A DNA stretch of 64,000 bases from Cranoglanis bouderius (Eukaryota > Chordata > Actinopteri > Siluriformes > Cranoglanididae): NCBI GenBank assembly GCA_023630585.1, contig CM042558.1, positions 4,497,300-4,561,299 on the forward strand, read 5' to 3'. The notes beneath the pieces were generated by a model that was not told the DNA's origin, did not search any database, and saw only the letters and a program-made list of their open reading frames with translations. Position numbers and translations under genes: made by a program. Below are positions 44,593 to 56,780 of the stretch, piece by piece. Positions within the stretch are counted from its first letter, which is position 1. Each line of letters opens with the position of its first letter.

Positions 44593-45130
44593 GTGCACCT
44601 TGCCATGCTACCATGTGAAACGTACATTCATGTCAGCTACTGCACAGAGTTTTATCAATAACCTCCCATAGATATCAACAAGTTACATATAACATTTGAA
44701 CATTAGTCCAAGTGTCAAAACAACAACAACAACAATTTAAAAATATATATACTGTATATTCAATGGTGCATATTTGTGTACTATCTCAGACTCATGTAAT
44801 CAGCCTATATGGGATTGATTGTGTTTGCACTTGTCTAACTCATTTGGTAAACCAAAATGGGCCCCATTTATGTTGCCCATTTTGAGCCCATGTATTCATT
44901 TCCCATTAGTGACCCAATTAGGAACCACATAGGGAGCCCACCTGGGTTTGCCCATATGGGACCTACTTAGTTGACCCAAGTGGGCCCCAGATAGGATGCC
45001 CATTTTGGGCCCATGCCCACTCGGTACCCCTGTACCTCAAGTGTAACCCGTGTGGAGCCCACATAAACATATTGGCTGGGAAGTTGGACCCTGCAGCTGC
45101 AACAATTTAACTTCAAAGTGCACTAAAGGA
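44593..45130. repeat. Spacer with degenerate GGGCCC-type tandem repeat
   Basis: From about 44,855 to 45,085 the motifs ATGGGCCCCATTTATGTTGC, CCCATTTTGAGCCCATG, GTGGGCCCCAGATAGGATGC and CCATTTTGGGCCCATGCCC recur in worn tandem copies. The rest (44,593-44,850) has CAA repeats and a TA-rich run. No gene is seen. Confidence 0.5.
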
Positions 45131-45177
45131 AGACCTTTCAAGCTAGTTTTGGAAGAATAGAGACACTATGGATGCCC

Positions 45178-45480
45178 TGAACCCCTTCATCATATTCACT
45201 AATCATAAGAACCTCAAGTTCCTGAGAACCGCTAAACAACTCAACTCTCGCAAGGCCAGATGGCCTCTGTTTCTCGTGAGGTTCCAGTTTACTGTCTCCT
45301 TCGGACCAGGCTCCTTCGGACCAGGCCCTGGGGGTTGATGGTTCTGTCATGTCAACGCCAAACTCTGCAGAGTCAGGTTCCATTTCCTTCATTTCACCTG
45401 ATTACTGATCGCACACACCTGGACTTAATTACTACCACACGCATATATGCACTCTCACAGCAGTGAGCCCTTTTGACATT
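45178..45480 (+). pseudogene. Gypsy RNase H remnant followed by LTR
   Basis: The frame reads NPFIIFTNHKNLKFLRTAKQ and then LNSRKARWPLFLVRFQFTVS, followed by FGPGS. This is the end of a Ty3/gypsy RNase H domain (TDHKNL and NSRQARW-type motifs). A G-rich tract (CCTGGGGGTTGATGGTTC) then leads to TGTCATGTCAACG at 45345, the start of an LTR-like sequence similar to that at 34417. Integrase is missing. Confidence 0.7.
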
Positions 45481-45539
45481 TATCCCTCAACTGATCAGTT
45501 CTGAACTTGGATAATAAGTTATTTATGATAAAACGTTAA

Positions 45540-45570
<31 letters not shown>

Positions 45571-45789
45571 AAATAACTAACCAGTCGTCTTAAACTTAAT
45601 TGAAAAGCATTGCTACACGACTGTACATGTAATGTTTTAAAATTTGCATTTGTGAGATATTTGTGGTCACAAGAATCAGTTTTCCCTTCAGAGTAGCCTG
45701 CTTTGCTGTCCTTCTTCTACCATTTGTCCTCACTCAGCTTTAGAAGCTGGAGCCATCTGACTTCCTCTGATTTGTGATAATGAGATCAA

Positions 45790-45866
45790 CAGGGATTGAT
45801 GACATCATTGGCCACCAGGATCAGGATCAAGACAAAAGATAAAAAAGACTAGGCATGCAATGAAGA
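45790..45866 (+). promoter_or_regulatory. Putative GNGT2 promoter
   Basis: Upstream of the inferred first exon are GGGATTGATGAC (about 45,791), CATTGG (about 45,805) and a TATA-like AGATAAAAAAG (about 45,837-45,846). The GATTG core resembles OTX/CRX-type sites found at photoreceptor genes. The assignment is positional and tentative. Confidence 0.3.
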
Positions 45867-45867
45867 A

Positions 45868-47573
45868 CAGAGGAGTGAGGAAAAAGAGCTCAGTCCACTC
45901 AGTCAGGTGTGCTGATGATCCTAGGAGACATTGAGAGATTTCTTGGACTTCTGAGCATCCCACAATTCAACAGGTAAGAGGAAGTGCTATAGAGGAATGA
46001 ATAGATGCAAGCATGAGGATGAAAAGGCTGTGAAGTACTTTGATTAGAATATGGCAATGATGAAATGAAATGATGACAATGAAATGATGATTGCTATCAG
46101 TGATCACTAATGTTGGGAGTGAGGTGGTAAAAATGAATGCATTATTAAAGACATCTCATGCTACTGCAATCTATTTTTTCTTTGAGGAAAAAAAGAGTAG
46201 TAAATTTGAGTTTTAATATTTTACCTGCTTGTAAACTGATCACAGAGTTTGGATACAAAGAATATTTCCATTTTTATTATCTATTTATATCTATATTTTT
46301 TTACCAAATCTATTCATTATTATTTGCATTGTCTTGAGCAAGTTGACAAATAAAGTTGATCTTACCTTATACTGAGTCTGTATTAAATTCTTTCGACAGC
46401 TGAGATGGCTCGGGACATGTCCGATAAGGACATCATGAAAATGGAGCTGGAGCAGCTGCAGGAAGAGGTTAACACCCCCCGGACTGCAGTGAGTTATCTC
46501 AGTGTATCCAGGCACCTAAATAGGACTGGGGTGTCAAACATAGGGCCATCATGCAGACACAATCGTCCTGTGGACCATAAAATAGCTAGTTCTGGGGCTA
46601 TAAACATGTGTTAATGATTCATGTATAATTCTTCATTAGCAAGCTAAAAAGTTTATGCTGTAACCATGTGTCTTTCCAAAATAACTAATTTAGGGCAAAA
46701 ACTTTGCAAAATATATAGATTTTTCTTCCTGATTTATGATATATAATCACAATTAAATAAAAACCATCATTTGGAATTGGAGCCATGTTCATCTGTTTTT
46801 GTAGGTGATGTTCAGAATGGACCTTTCAGATAAATGCCAATAAACATTTGAAAATACATTTGTTGATGTGTTATTGGTCCCTAATTTGATTATTTTTGAT
46901 CAGCCCACTTGACATTGGATTAATTAACTATTACCGTTATCTAAAATGAGCAAGACACCCCAGTCCTATGATATACTTGTTGTTAGACGTCTTAATCCTC
47001 ACATTAAAAAAATAATAACTCAGTTATCCATTAGAGTACAAGTGAGTCTGAATCACCTTTAATTTAATTCTTCATTCCAGATGTCTACAACTGCCCCTGA
47101 GCTTGTCTCCTTCATCGAGGCCCAGTCTGCAGAAGACCCCTTAATCAAGGGAGTTCCTGAAGACAAGAACCCTTTTAAAGAGAAAGGAGGTTGTGTTATT
47201 ACATAGTGATGTCTTCATAATAATGACAGAAGGCTTTCTGAAGGGCTCATCACAGGTTTTTCCCATCTTCACTGAGTGGGAGGCAATAACTGAAAGAGGA
47301 AAAAGAGATCATTTTATTTTATAACCTTCTCATTAGGTTCATTGTTCTTTAAAGTAAAGAGTAGAAGCACAAGACACTCCTTCACCTCCCACTAATCTTC
47401 ATTGATCTTTTTTTTTCCCCAAAATATCTACATTTGTATGGTATTTTTAGAGTGGACAAATGATAGTCTATATAGTGGACATTAGTAAGATTTTAAATTT
47501 TAAATGTATATCTGTATTTCTGCTTTGTGAGAATGTTCATTGTTGAAAGTGCTTATATTATATATAAAATAAA
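45868..47573 (+). CDS. gngt2: GNGT2 homolog (cone transducin gamma), complete, 69 aa
   Basis: G-protein gamma subunit of the transducin type. It pairs with a beta subunit and cone alpha-transducin at photoreceptor outer-segment membranes to relay cone opsin signals. The gene has a probable non-coding exon 1 (about 45,868-45,973, donor gtaagag) and coding exons 46405-46488 and 47081-47206. The protein starts MARDMSDKDIMKMELEQLQE and ends PEDKNPFKEKGGCVIT. The EDP-KG-PEDKNPFKEKGGC block is diagnostic of transducin gammas. The final CVIT is a CaaX box, and transducin gammas are farnesylated. Length (69) equals human GNGT2. Which teleost ohnolog (gngt2a or gngt2b) this is cannot be settled here. 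AATAAA at 47568-47573 is a good polyadenylation signal. Confidence 0.93.
46405..46488 (+). CDS. gngt2: GNGT2 coding exon 1
   Basis: The acceptor is tttcgacag (ending 46399), five leader bases precede the ATG, and the donor gtgagt starts at 46489. It encodes 28 residues: MARDMSDKDIMKMELEQLQE and EVNTPRTA, the N-terminal helix that forms the coiled coil with G-beta. It ends on a complete codon. Confidence 0.92.
47081..47206 (+). CDS. gngt2: GNGT2 coding exon 2 with CaaX box
   Basis: The acceptor is ttcattccag (ending 47080). It encodes MSTTAPELVSFIEAQSAEDP, LIKGVPEDKNPFKEKGG and CVIT, then TAG at 47204-47206. The cysteine four residues from the end is the prenylation site. Confidence 0.93.
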   Translation: MSTTAPELVSFIEAQSAEDPLIKGVPEDKNPFKEKGGCVIT

Positions 47574-48276
47574 ACTGAATTGAACTGAATGCCTTTTCTC
47601 ATTCTTTGTAATATATTCTGTAATATAAACTATACATCTATTTATTATCAAAACTCGCCTCTTCTTTGCAAGCTATAACTATAGCTGATGATGGATTTTT
47701 ATTCTATGACCTTGGATTCCTTGCTTATTTGCTGCCTATATATATATGATACATTCATAATTAACTGATTAAAAAAAACATGCTATTCTGTATGTGTGGA
47801 GCTTCACAGATGTCCCAATATTGGTTAATGCTAATGAGATCTGTGTGTCAAGCCTTCTCCGGTCCACTAACTCTGGTCCTCTACTCCGGCATGCTTCCTA
47901 CCTGTCTGTCAAAATGCTTAATCCTATTCTCCAAACTTCATCTCAGGATTAAGATCTAAGCATTTTATCCTATTAACTTACAGTCCCTTGCACTCACTCA
48001 CTGTATTGAAGTCACACTACTGTAAGAGCCCCTAACCTCGCCGACATTATGGAACGACATTCACTCAGAAACCAAGAGCGTAGATCAGGTTTCATAACAT
48101 TCACTGTTCACTGACTCTTGGGGTTCATCCCAAGCAGCATACTACCATATTATATAACGTCTTCCAGAATAGTAATACTGGAAACGCATTAATTCCACTT
48201 GGAATTATTTCAGTAATAACAACCACCAGGGAACTGTTTTTATAGCTTTATTTTGGAGTACAAACAGTAAAATTTC

Positions 48277-48360
<84 letters not shown>

Positions 48361-48960
48361 CTTTTCACTGCTGCCTGATTATGTTCTTTACTGTTCATCA
48401 ATAACATATTGACCTAAGGCTGAGTTTCTTATACATAGTAGGGATGCAACCGAATATGAATACATTATACGGATTAAACATGTAATGTGTTCTAAATGAA
48501 TACAAATATAGAAGTGAATAGGAAGCGCACTACTATTCCCTTTCCAAGGGAACTCTACTAAACGCTACATGGGCTCGGCTGGCTATCTTCTCGAGTGAAT
48601 ATACATTTGTTCATACAGAAACATATGAGGAAGCTCGACAAAAACTACCAGAGGCAGAATTACATACAGACCTTACAGACATTAACTCGCCTCCCATTAG
48701 AAATAAAAGAAGACGAATGTAAGTAGAGACATAGAGAGCAGAGTATGACTGCTGAATGAGGACAAGAAATGAAATATTTTTGTTGTTTTGTGGTTTTTCC
48801 TCAGTAAAAGGTATGTTTGTTTTGTTTTGTTTTTTTTTGATAATAGTGAAACTGAGGACGAGGCAATCTTCTCACTTTCAGCAGCTCCAGAGGTACAAAT
48901 CAGCCCCATCAGGGAATGTAAGATTGACCAATTTGTGCAACATTTAGAGCTTTATTAATT
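47574..48960. other. Intergenic with (GT)n array
   Basis: No gene is seen. A pure GT run lies at about 48,277-48,359. The rest is AT-rich with no recognisable repeat end. Confidence 0.45.
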
Positions 48961-48962
48961 TA

Positions 48963-49206
48963 AAGGAATAGTTGACCCAAAATGAAAATTTGCTGATAAT
49001 TTACTCACCCCAAGATGTATCTGAGTTTCTTTCTTCATCAGAACAGAATTTAAGATTTTTAGGTTTAATTTAAGATTTCATTCCAGGCATCCTCCTTTAA
49101 AAAATGCAAATGAATGTAATCCAGTTTTTTGATGGTCCAAAATGCATAAAAATAATCCACACGACTCCAGTCGACAAATAAGTCTTCTGAACCCAAACCA
49201 TTGATC

Positions 49207-49238
<32 letters not shown>

Positions 49239-49330
49239 CAAAACTATACTTATATACTTTTTAACTACAAATGTTCAATTCTGTCCAGCTTCCAATTTCC
49301 ATTTCTCCTACATGCTTTCAATACAGCTAC
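48963..49330 (+). repeat. Teleost dispersed repeat (DNA-transposon type)
   Basis: Starts AAGGAATAGTTGACCCAAAA, followed by ATGAAAATTTGCTGATAATT and TACTCACCCC. This is a worn copy of a very common fish repeat whose consensus starts with an AGTTCACCC-AAAATGAAAATT phrase. A poly-T tract sits at about 49,207-49,233. Confidence 0.6.
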
Positions 49331-49985
49331 CAGCGGAGCAAGGAATTGCTCACAACCACTGACAGAGGAGGTGGAGGCTATTAATTGGGAGTATACAGCA
49401 ATTCAATTACACAACACTGAAGTCTGTTGTTTTCTCTGCAGGTTTAAGAAGTTTTGTAAGAGACTCTTCCCTAATATCAGTGCTACTGAAAAACAATTAC
49501 GTCAAGTAAGGAGTTAGATTATTTTCCCAAATCAGACCGAGAATTTAGAAGAAAAGTGTATTTGTTTTGCACAGGGTTCGTACAAGGTGCTTAAGATTTC
49601 TTGATATTTAAGTACTGGAAAACCCTTGGAAACAGCCATTTTTAATGAAGAGTTACTTGAAAAGTGCTTGAATTATTGAAAGCATATATATGAAATTACA
49701 AAATAATTTTAAAGTGTTCATTTTTTCAGATTAAACACAAATAAAATCTGGGGGGTCTTTCTGTAGTACCCGTAGTACCGACTCAGTTTGGTACAGCTGA
49801 AAGGTGACTGCTTTCTCCCCTGTGTGTATTAGTGCGAGTGCTCTGGTTTCTATTTACGTGTTTTTGCAGCATTGAAAAATTGTAGCCAATCACAGACATG
49901 TCTGTTGACCATGTGAAATCAATGGCCAATCAGAGGCGTTTAAGATCCACTCATCCGCTTAGGAAAAAGATCCCTGAAAAAGATA

Positions 49986-50520
49986 TCATCTGGATGGAAG
50001 CATATGTTGCTCTAAAACCTGTATATACCTTTCAGCATTGATGGTGCCTTTACAGATGTGCAAACTGCCCATTCCATAGGCACTAATGTACCCCCATACC
50101 ATCAGAGATGCAGGCTTTTGAACTAAGCGCTGATAACAAGCCGGATGGTCCCTCTCCTCTTTAGTCCAGAAGACGCGGTGTCCATGGTGTCCAAAAAGAA
50201 TTTCAAATTTCGATTCGTCTGACCACAGAACAGTTTTCCACTTTGCCTCAGTCCATTTTAAATGAGCTTTGGCCCAGAGAAGATGGCGGCGTTTCTGGAT
50301 CATGTTCACATATGGCTTCTTCTTTGCATGAAAGAGCTTTAACCAGCATTTGTGATGGCACGGCGAACTGTGTTCACAGACAATGAGTTCTGGAGGTGTT
50401 TCTTAGCCCATGCAGTGATTTCCATTACAGAATCATGCCTGTTTTTAATGCAGTGCTGCCTGAGGGCCCGAATATCATGGGCATGCTATACTGATTTTCG
50501 CCCTTGTCCCTTGTAAACAG
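49986..50520 (-). pseudogene. Tc1 transposase fragment, - strand
   Basis: The frame 50309-49986 reads NMIQKRRHLLWAKAHLKWTE, then WKTVLWSDESKFEILFG with the first catalytic aspartate and ASLMVWGYISAYGMGSLHIC. N-terminal DNA-binding pieces continue in broken frames to about 50,520 (CSPCHHK-like). The C-terminal half with the second aspartate and glutamate is absent. The sequence switches abruptly to the RTE LINE at about 50,521. Confidence 0.8.
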
Positions 50521-52556
50521 ATTTCTCCAGTTGAGACAGGCTTTAGGTGGTCAGGAGGTGCTTCCAGATGACTGGACTACTACAGCCAAAGTGATCAGGG
50601 AGACAGGTAGGAAGGTGCTAGGTGTGTCACCTGGAAGGAGGAAAGAAGACAAGGAGACTTGGTAGTGGAATGAGGAAGTTCAGGAGAATATCCAGAAGAA
50701 GAGGTTAGCTAGGAAGAAGTGGGACAGTGAGAGGACAGAGGAAAGTAGACAGGAATATAGGGAGATGCAGCATGAGGTTAAGATAGAGGTGGCAAAGGCC
50801 AAACAGAAAGCTTATGAGGACATGTATGCAAGGTTAGGTAGTAAGAAAAGTGAGAGGGATTTGTATCGGTTGGCGAGGCAGAGGGATAGAGATGGTAAGG
50901 ATGTGCAGCAGGTTAGAGTGATTAAAGATAGAGATGGAAATGTGTTGACAGGTGACAGGAGGGTGAGGGAAAGATGGAGGGAGTACTTTTAGGAACTGAT
51001 GAATGAGGAAAATGACAGAGAGAGAAGAGTAGTAGAGGCAAATATTGTTGAGCAGGAAGTAGAAAGGATTAGCTAGGGTGAAGTTAGGAGAGCTTTGAAG
51101 AGGATGCAGAGAGGAAAGGCGGTTGGTCCTGATGACATACCAGTGGAGGTATGGAAGTGTCTAGGAGAGATGGCAGTAGAGTTTTTAACTAGGTTGTTCA
51201 ACGAGGTCTTAGAGAGTGAGAGGATGCCTGAGGAATGGAGGAGAAGTGTTTTGGTGCCGATTTTTAAGAACAAGGGAGATGTGCAGAGTTGTGGAAACTA
51301 CAGAGGTATTAAGCTGATGAGCCATACAATGAAGTTGTGGGAAAGAGTAGTGGAAGCAAGGCTAAGGGGAGAAGTGAGCATTTGTGAGCAGCAGTATGGT
51401 TTCATGCCAAGAAAGAGCACTACAGATGCAATATTTGCTTTGAGAATGTTGATGGAGAAGTACAGAGAGGGTCAGAAAGAGCTGCATTGTGTCTTTGTAG
51501 ATTCAGAGAAAGCGTATGACAGGGTGCTAAGAGAGGAGCTGTGGTATTGTATGAGGAGGTCTGGAGTGGCAGAGAAGTATGTTAGAGTGGTGCAGGATAT
51601 GTATGAGAGCAGTAGGACAGTGGTAAGGTGTGCGGTAGGTGTGACAGAGGAGTTCACGGTGAAGGTGGGACTGCATCAAGGATCGACCCTGAGCCCCTTC
51701 TTGTTTGCAGTGGTGATGGACAGGCTGACAGATGAGGTCAGACAGGAATCTCCATGGACTATGATGTTTGCGGATGACACTGTGATCTGTAGTGAGAGCA
51801 GGGAGCAGGTGGAGGAAACTCTAGAGAGGTGGAGGTTTGCTCTGGAGAGAAGAGGAATGAAGGTTAGTTGCAGCAAGACAGAATACATGTGTGTGAATGA
51901 GAGGGATCCAAGTGGAACAGTGAGGTTACAGGGAGAAGAGATAAAGAAGGTGCAGGATTTTAAGTACTTAGGGTCAACAGTCCAGAGCAACGGGGAGTGT
52001 GGAAAAGAGGTGAAGAAGCGTGTGCAGGCAGGTTGGAATGGGTGGAGAAAAGTGTCAGGTCTGTTGTGTGATAAAAGAGTACCAGCAAGAATGAAAGGAA
52101 AGGTGTACAGGACAGTAGTGAGACCAGCGATGTTGTATGGTTTGGAGACAGTTGCACTGAGGAAAAGACAGGAGGAAGAGTTAGAGGTAGCAGAGCTAAA
52201 GATGTTGAGGTTCTCTTTGGGAGTGACGAGGATGGATAGGATCAGGAATGAGTACATCAGGGGGACAGCACATGTGAGATGTTTTGGAGACAAAGTTAGA
52301 GAGGCCAGGTTGAGATGGTTTGGACATGTTCAGAGGAGGGAGAGTGAATATATCGGTAAAAGGATGCTGAGGTTAGAGCTGCCAGGTAGGAGGCCGAGAG
52401 GAAGACCAAAGAGGAGGTTTATGGATGTAGTGAAGGAGGACATGAAGGTAGTCGGTCTGAGAGAAGAGGATGCAGGGGATAGGGCTAGATGGAGGCAGAT
52501 GATTCGCTGTGGCGACCCCTGAAGGGAACAGCCGAAAGGAAAAGAAGAAGAAGATG
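50521..52556 (+). mobile_element. 5'-truncated RTE-type LINE
   Basis: The element lacks its endonuclease, starting within the linker before the reverse transcriptase. One frame runs to the stop at 52,520, interrupted only by TAG codons near 50,661, 50,991 and 51,072. The 3' end is a short tail, GCGACCCCTGAAGGGAACAG, then CCGAAAGG and AAGAAGAAG repeats, typical of RTE-clade elements in fish. Confidence 0.85.
51095..52522 (+). pseudogene. RTE-type LINE reverse transcriptase, 475-codon open frame
   Basis: Reverse transcriptase with its motifs in order: GKAVGPDDIPVEVWK (residue about 8), NYRGIKLMSHTMKLWERVVE, QYGFMPRKSTTDAIFALRML, VFVDSEKAYDRV, GLHQGSTLSPFLFAVVMDRL and the catalytic MMFADDTVIC (about residue 225). 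A thumb and C-terminal region follows, ending with a LRWFGHVQRR zinc-binding-like tail and RPKRRFMDVVKEDM. The FDLEKAYD-type motif here reads VDSEKAYD. The frame is intact over this length, but the element is dead because stops lie just upstream and the endonuclease is missing. Confidence 0.88.
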
Positions 52557-52559
52557 CAT

Positions 52560-53062
52560 ATTTAAAAATTATATAAAATTATATGCATATTTATTCAAGC
52601 CATTTCTTGTATTCCTTATTGAATGTGAGCTTTGGGCCTGCATTTCTTGAGCTAGAGATTGGATAGCAGGCATGATTTTCGTGACAGCCAGAAGAAAGTC
52701 ATTGTGCACTTCTAGCTTGTTGTGTGCCTTTGTTTTGATGGTTACCAGAGAGCTGACTAAGTGAAGACGCAACTAACTTCTGCAATTCTCCAGCTATGAT
52801 CCTTAGAGATTTTTTGGCCACTCGAACCATCCTCTGCACAGTGTGAGTAGACAATATAGACACACGTACAGTTCCAGGTTGATTCATAACATTTCCAGTT
52901 GACTGGAACTTCTTAATTATTGCCTTGATGGTGGAAATGGGCATTTTCAATGCTTGAGCTATTTTCTTATAGCCACTTCCCATTTTGTGAAGCTCAACAA
53001 CCTTTTGCTGCACATCACAGCTATATTCCTTGGTCTAACCCATTGTTATAAATGACTAAGGG
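52560..53062 (-). pseudogene. Tc1 transposase N-terminus, - strand, cut by retrovirus-like insertion
   Basis: The - strand frame (53013-52699) reads QQKVVELHKMGSGYKKIAQA and LKMPISTIKAIIKKFQSTGN, the paired-like helix-turn-helix of a Tc1 transposase, then decays. At 53,062 the sequence stops at the edge of the LTR. The matching Tc1 leader and terminal repeat resume at 60,298, beyond the insertion, so this Tc1 was split by it. The catalytic core is absent. Confidence 0.75.
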
Positions 53063-53949
53063 TGTAGGGCTAAATATATATAAAGTTAATTACTTAGCCC
53101 ACTGCTCTCCTATAACCAACGACGGAAATAGGTGCAGCGAAGGTTAATGCGTGTTTTAATATATAATTTAAATATCTGACTCCATTTAATTGACTATCTG
53201 ACTCCAATAGAATAATCTTCTAGTTAGTGCTAGAAGTGTTAACACTCAGTGTTCTACTAATATTTGCTCCTAAGCAGCTTCGAGCGAAGCTTTCATTAAA
53301 ATGACGTTCCTACGTCAGAGACTTTCATGTAGCTTTTAATCAAACCATTATTTTGTTAGCTCAGAGGTTTCTATCAACGTGCAAGCCTAGGCCTTTCCTA
53401 TTTTACTTGTCAGAGGTTCTGTTTAAACTTGCAAGTATTAGCCTTTACTTTTGGCTTGTCAGAGGTTGACCTTAAACGTGTCTAACGTATTATACACTTT
53501 TAGTTTAAGAAGCTATTCATAATAAGAATACCAAACATAGGCACAGAGTATTTAGAAATAGGATAACAAATGCATTTAATACGAGAACACAATTGAAAGA
53601 TACATAAAATAGAGACAAGAGTAACTTACAAGATTACAGTCAGCGTCATGAACCTCGGATGCAGGATGGTAAAAGCATCTATGGCAAAAGGCCCTTCGGA
53701 TGTTACAAGCCTCCCTGATGTTATAAACTTCTGATGTTATAAGCTTTTTTTTTTCTCTCTACCAAGCAGATCCTCTTATACCCTTGAGCCTCTTTGAAAT
53801 GTATAGTGACCAGGATACCACATGGAGATGAAACCATGTGTTTTATGGCAGGGGGGGACCCCAATGTGTTTTATGGCAGGGTTCTCTCACTTTAAGGAAC
53901 TGTATGTTAATTAAGTTCCCTAGAATGAGTTCATGCAAACCAGGGGGTG

Positions 53950-54035
<86 letters not shown>

Positions 54036-54273
54036 GAGCACTTATTACAACATATATTGTAAATGTTATTTCCTAAACTATATGATGTTTATTATATCAC
54101 CACATCGTTCACCATGAAATATGGATACAAATGATACCAAACATGTCCTGAGGAATACTGTAATTAAACACAGTTTAGATAACCAGTTTTAGTTCACCTG
54201 GTATCTCTGAAACACATTCCTGATCATTTTAACCTTAATCACATTACTGCCACAATTTTAGAAATCTACTGCA
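53063..54273 (-). repeat. 3' LTR of the retrovirus-like element
   Basis: This copy starts TGTAGGGCTAAATATATATA on the + strand and ends AATCTACTGCA. It contains a (GT)n array at about 53,952-54,032. Relative to the other LTR it has a few extra short stretches (for example CAAACCAGGGGGTGCC and GGTATCTCT). Confidence 0.9.
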
Positions 54274-55516
54274 AATCCCTCCTCCGGGACGTCTGAATGC
54301 AGAGCCATTTTAACGGCCCGAGAACATGTAGCAGTCATCATAGGTTGAAGGGCAGTGATGTCTACAGGTGATCATAGAGCTGACCAGGACACGACTCCTG
54401 AAGATTCAGTTCCACCAGGCATCTTTAGCTGTGTGGAGTAACTGGTCAGGAATCTTGCTGTCTGGTTTGCACTCTGTTGCAGCTGAAGTCAGTTGCTTGG
54501 TGTGGGCTCCTGTGCCCCTCCCAGCAGGGTGTGTCTCTCCTTCCAGCAGAAAGATGAATCAGTGGTTCTCTTGTCCAAGATGCATGAATGTCCCATTTTG
54601 AAGTTTCTTCTTACTTCCTTTGCGGGGCGCAGGAGACCCCATATTTCGAAGAGGTCCTCAATCCTTCAGAAACTTTTCTCTGTTATTTGGACAAACACTT
54701 GGATACACTGATATACTTCCATTTGACACATATTGCAACTGTAAACTCAGACTGACAACATACACATGGCATAGTTTCATATTTCATGGAAACAACAATG
54801 TGGTGAATATTTTTTTTTACCTTTAAGTGATTAAACCATTTGGTCCCATTTGATAACCTGATCCTTGATAACAATCTCTAATAAATGATTAAATCTAGAA
54901 AAGTATGCTCAGGATGTATAAAAGGGTGTGCGTTAATGTTACTTAAAAATGACAATATACTCAACAGATACTGAAGATAAGTTGCTCCTGTACAAACTGA
55001 ACGTATATTTCTCATAGAAGAGTTAATTTAACTCATAATATAGTTTTTAATCTTAAAAAGCCTATGCATGTAGTTCAGCAGCTGTAGTGGAAGCAAACTT
55101 AAATGATTTAACATGGTAGGACTATGAATAATAAAACTCAAAATAAAATCTCACAAATGTGAAGAATAAAAGGATGTGATATCGGTTCACAAATAAACCT
55201 GATTTTGTGCTTAACTAGTATGTAGTTTAACAGTTGTTAAATCATATAAATACATTTTCTGCGTGTTGAGTAGACTATACTGATACCCTCCTCAGGTACT
55301 GAGAAGTAGTCTAATATAATCTAGTTGAAAATTAAAACAAACAAAAAGATAGAGAAATAAAAAAGAAAAATTAAGTTGTTAATGTGAATGACCCATTTTT
55401 TTTTTATATACAAATCTCAGTGGATCCAGAGTTTCTTCTGGAAACACTGGGTGCATGAATAAACATTGAATGGGACACTAGCCCATTACAAAGGCTTCAC
55501 ACAAACTCTCACACAT

Positions 55517-55604
<88 letters not shown>

Positions 55605-56780
55605 TCACACCTAGGGTCAATGTAGGGTGCTTAGAACACCTACTGGCAGGCTAATTCCTATATGTATTAAGACACCTAGTTTGTGTTTCCTTATGTGTGT
55701 CTGTGACTATGTGTTTTACTTAAGCGTAAGCAATAGAGCATGACAAGGCGTGCTGTTATAGAAAATTAATCAATGGCTTTGGACAATTGAAGATTGGGAA
55801 TTCCACAGCGCTGTGAGATGAATATAAATAAAATGCTCCAGCAAGAGGCAATATGACATTTATTTTTTATCAATTAGTGTTGCAAAATTTGGAAAAATCC
55901 TGGTGCTAAACCAGGGAGCCATAGTAAAAATAATAATAATGCTCAAGTTGTGAACTGGCTCTATTTACTATCCTGTTGCTGTGTGAGAGCATTTTATATT
56001 AACTACAGAGGTGTAGCACCTCTAAATGCTGTGGGGAGAAGCATTACAAGTTAAAATTCAACAGTCAACTCTACTCCTTTGTAGGGCTTTGTTGGTGTTA
56101 TTTATGGCAGAAATAACCCACACAATGCCATTAGGGGAGATCAGAAAATGTTCAACATAGGTAACAGAGTCTTGAATAATCTAATGACTATTTCAAGATC
56201 AGATTGTAGTTTTAACCTGAAACATAAGATCACTGGCTGTGGTTAACATTTACAACTTTGGTAGGCCTAAATGCTACAATTTTTACCCAAACCCAGTCTT
56301 ATGCTACAATTTTAACTACTTTAGTCTAAATGTACTTCAGTACATTAACAACTGTAACAACTTTAGCTACATTAGCCTAAATGCACTATAATGCATTAAC
56401 AACTATTCAACATCAGCTAAAGCCACATTAGTCTAAATGCCATGTGTTCCTATAAAAACAGTAGTGTTTGTATTTGATGTAAGAAACTGTGATTTTAACA
56501 ATATAAGCTTAATTCAGATGTCAAAGAGTTTTTAAGCCAGTCTGTTACAATAGATCGTTATTTGGACATCTCAGAAATCTTTGTCAGGACGGAAGTACAT
56601 AAACCACTGAAGGTCATTAACCATGGCATCATCAAAACCAAAGTTTAATATTAGAGGACAGCTAAGCCCTTTGCTAAAAGCCCTAAAATTCTTGGCACTT
56701 CATTAAATAGAGCTATAAGCTCACACAGTGTTTTTTGCACAGGCACATTTATGTGAGCTGTATGACCTGAATGTTCATTT
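54274..56780 (-). other. Internal non-coding region of the retrovirus-like element
   Basis: No protease, reverse transcriptase, integrase or envelope motif is recognisable on either strand. It holds a (CA)n array (about 55,514-55,602) inside what looks like the common dispersed fish repeat also seen near 26,850. A degenerate tandem repeat of about 60 bases lies at about 56,265-56,445 (ACATTAGCCTAAATGCACTA-like units). Pol and env were either lost or replaced. Confidence 0.6.
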
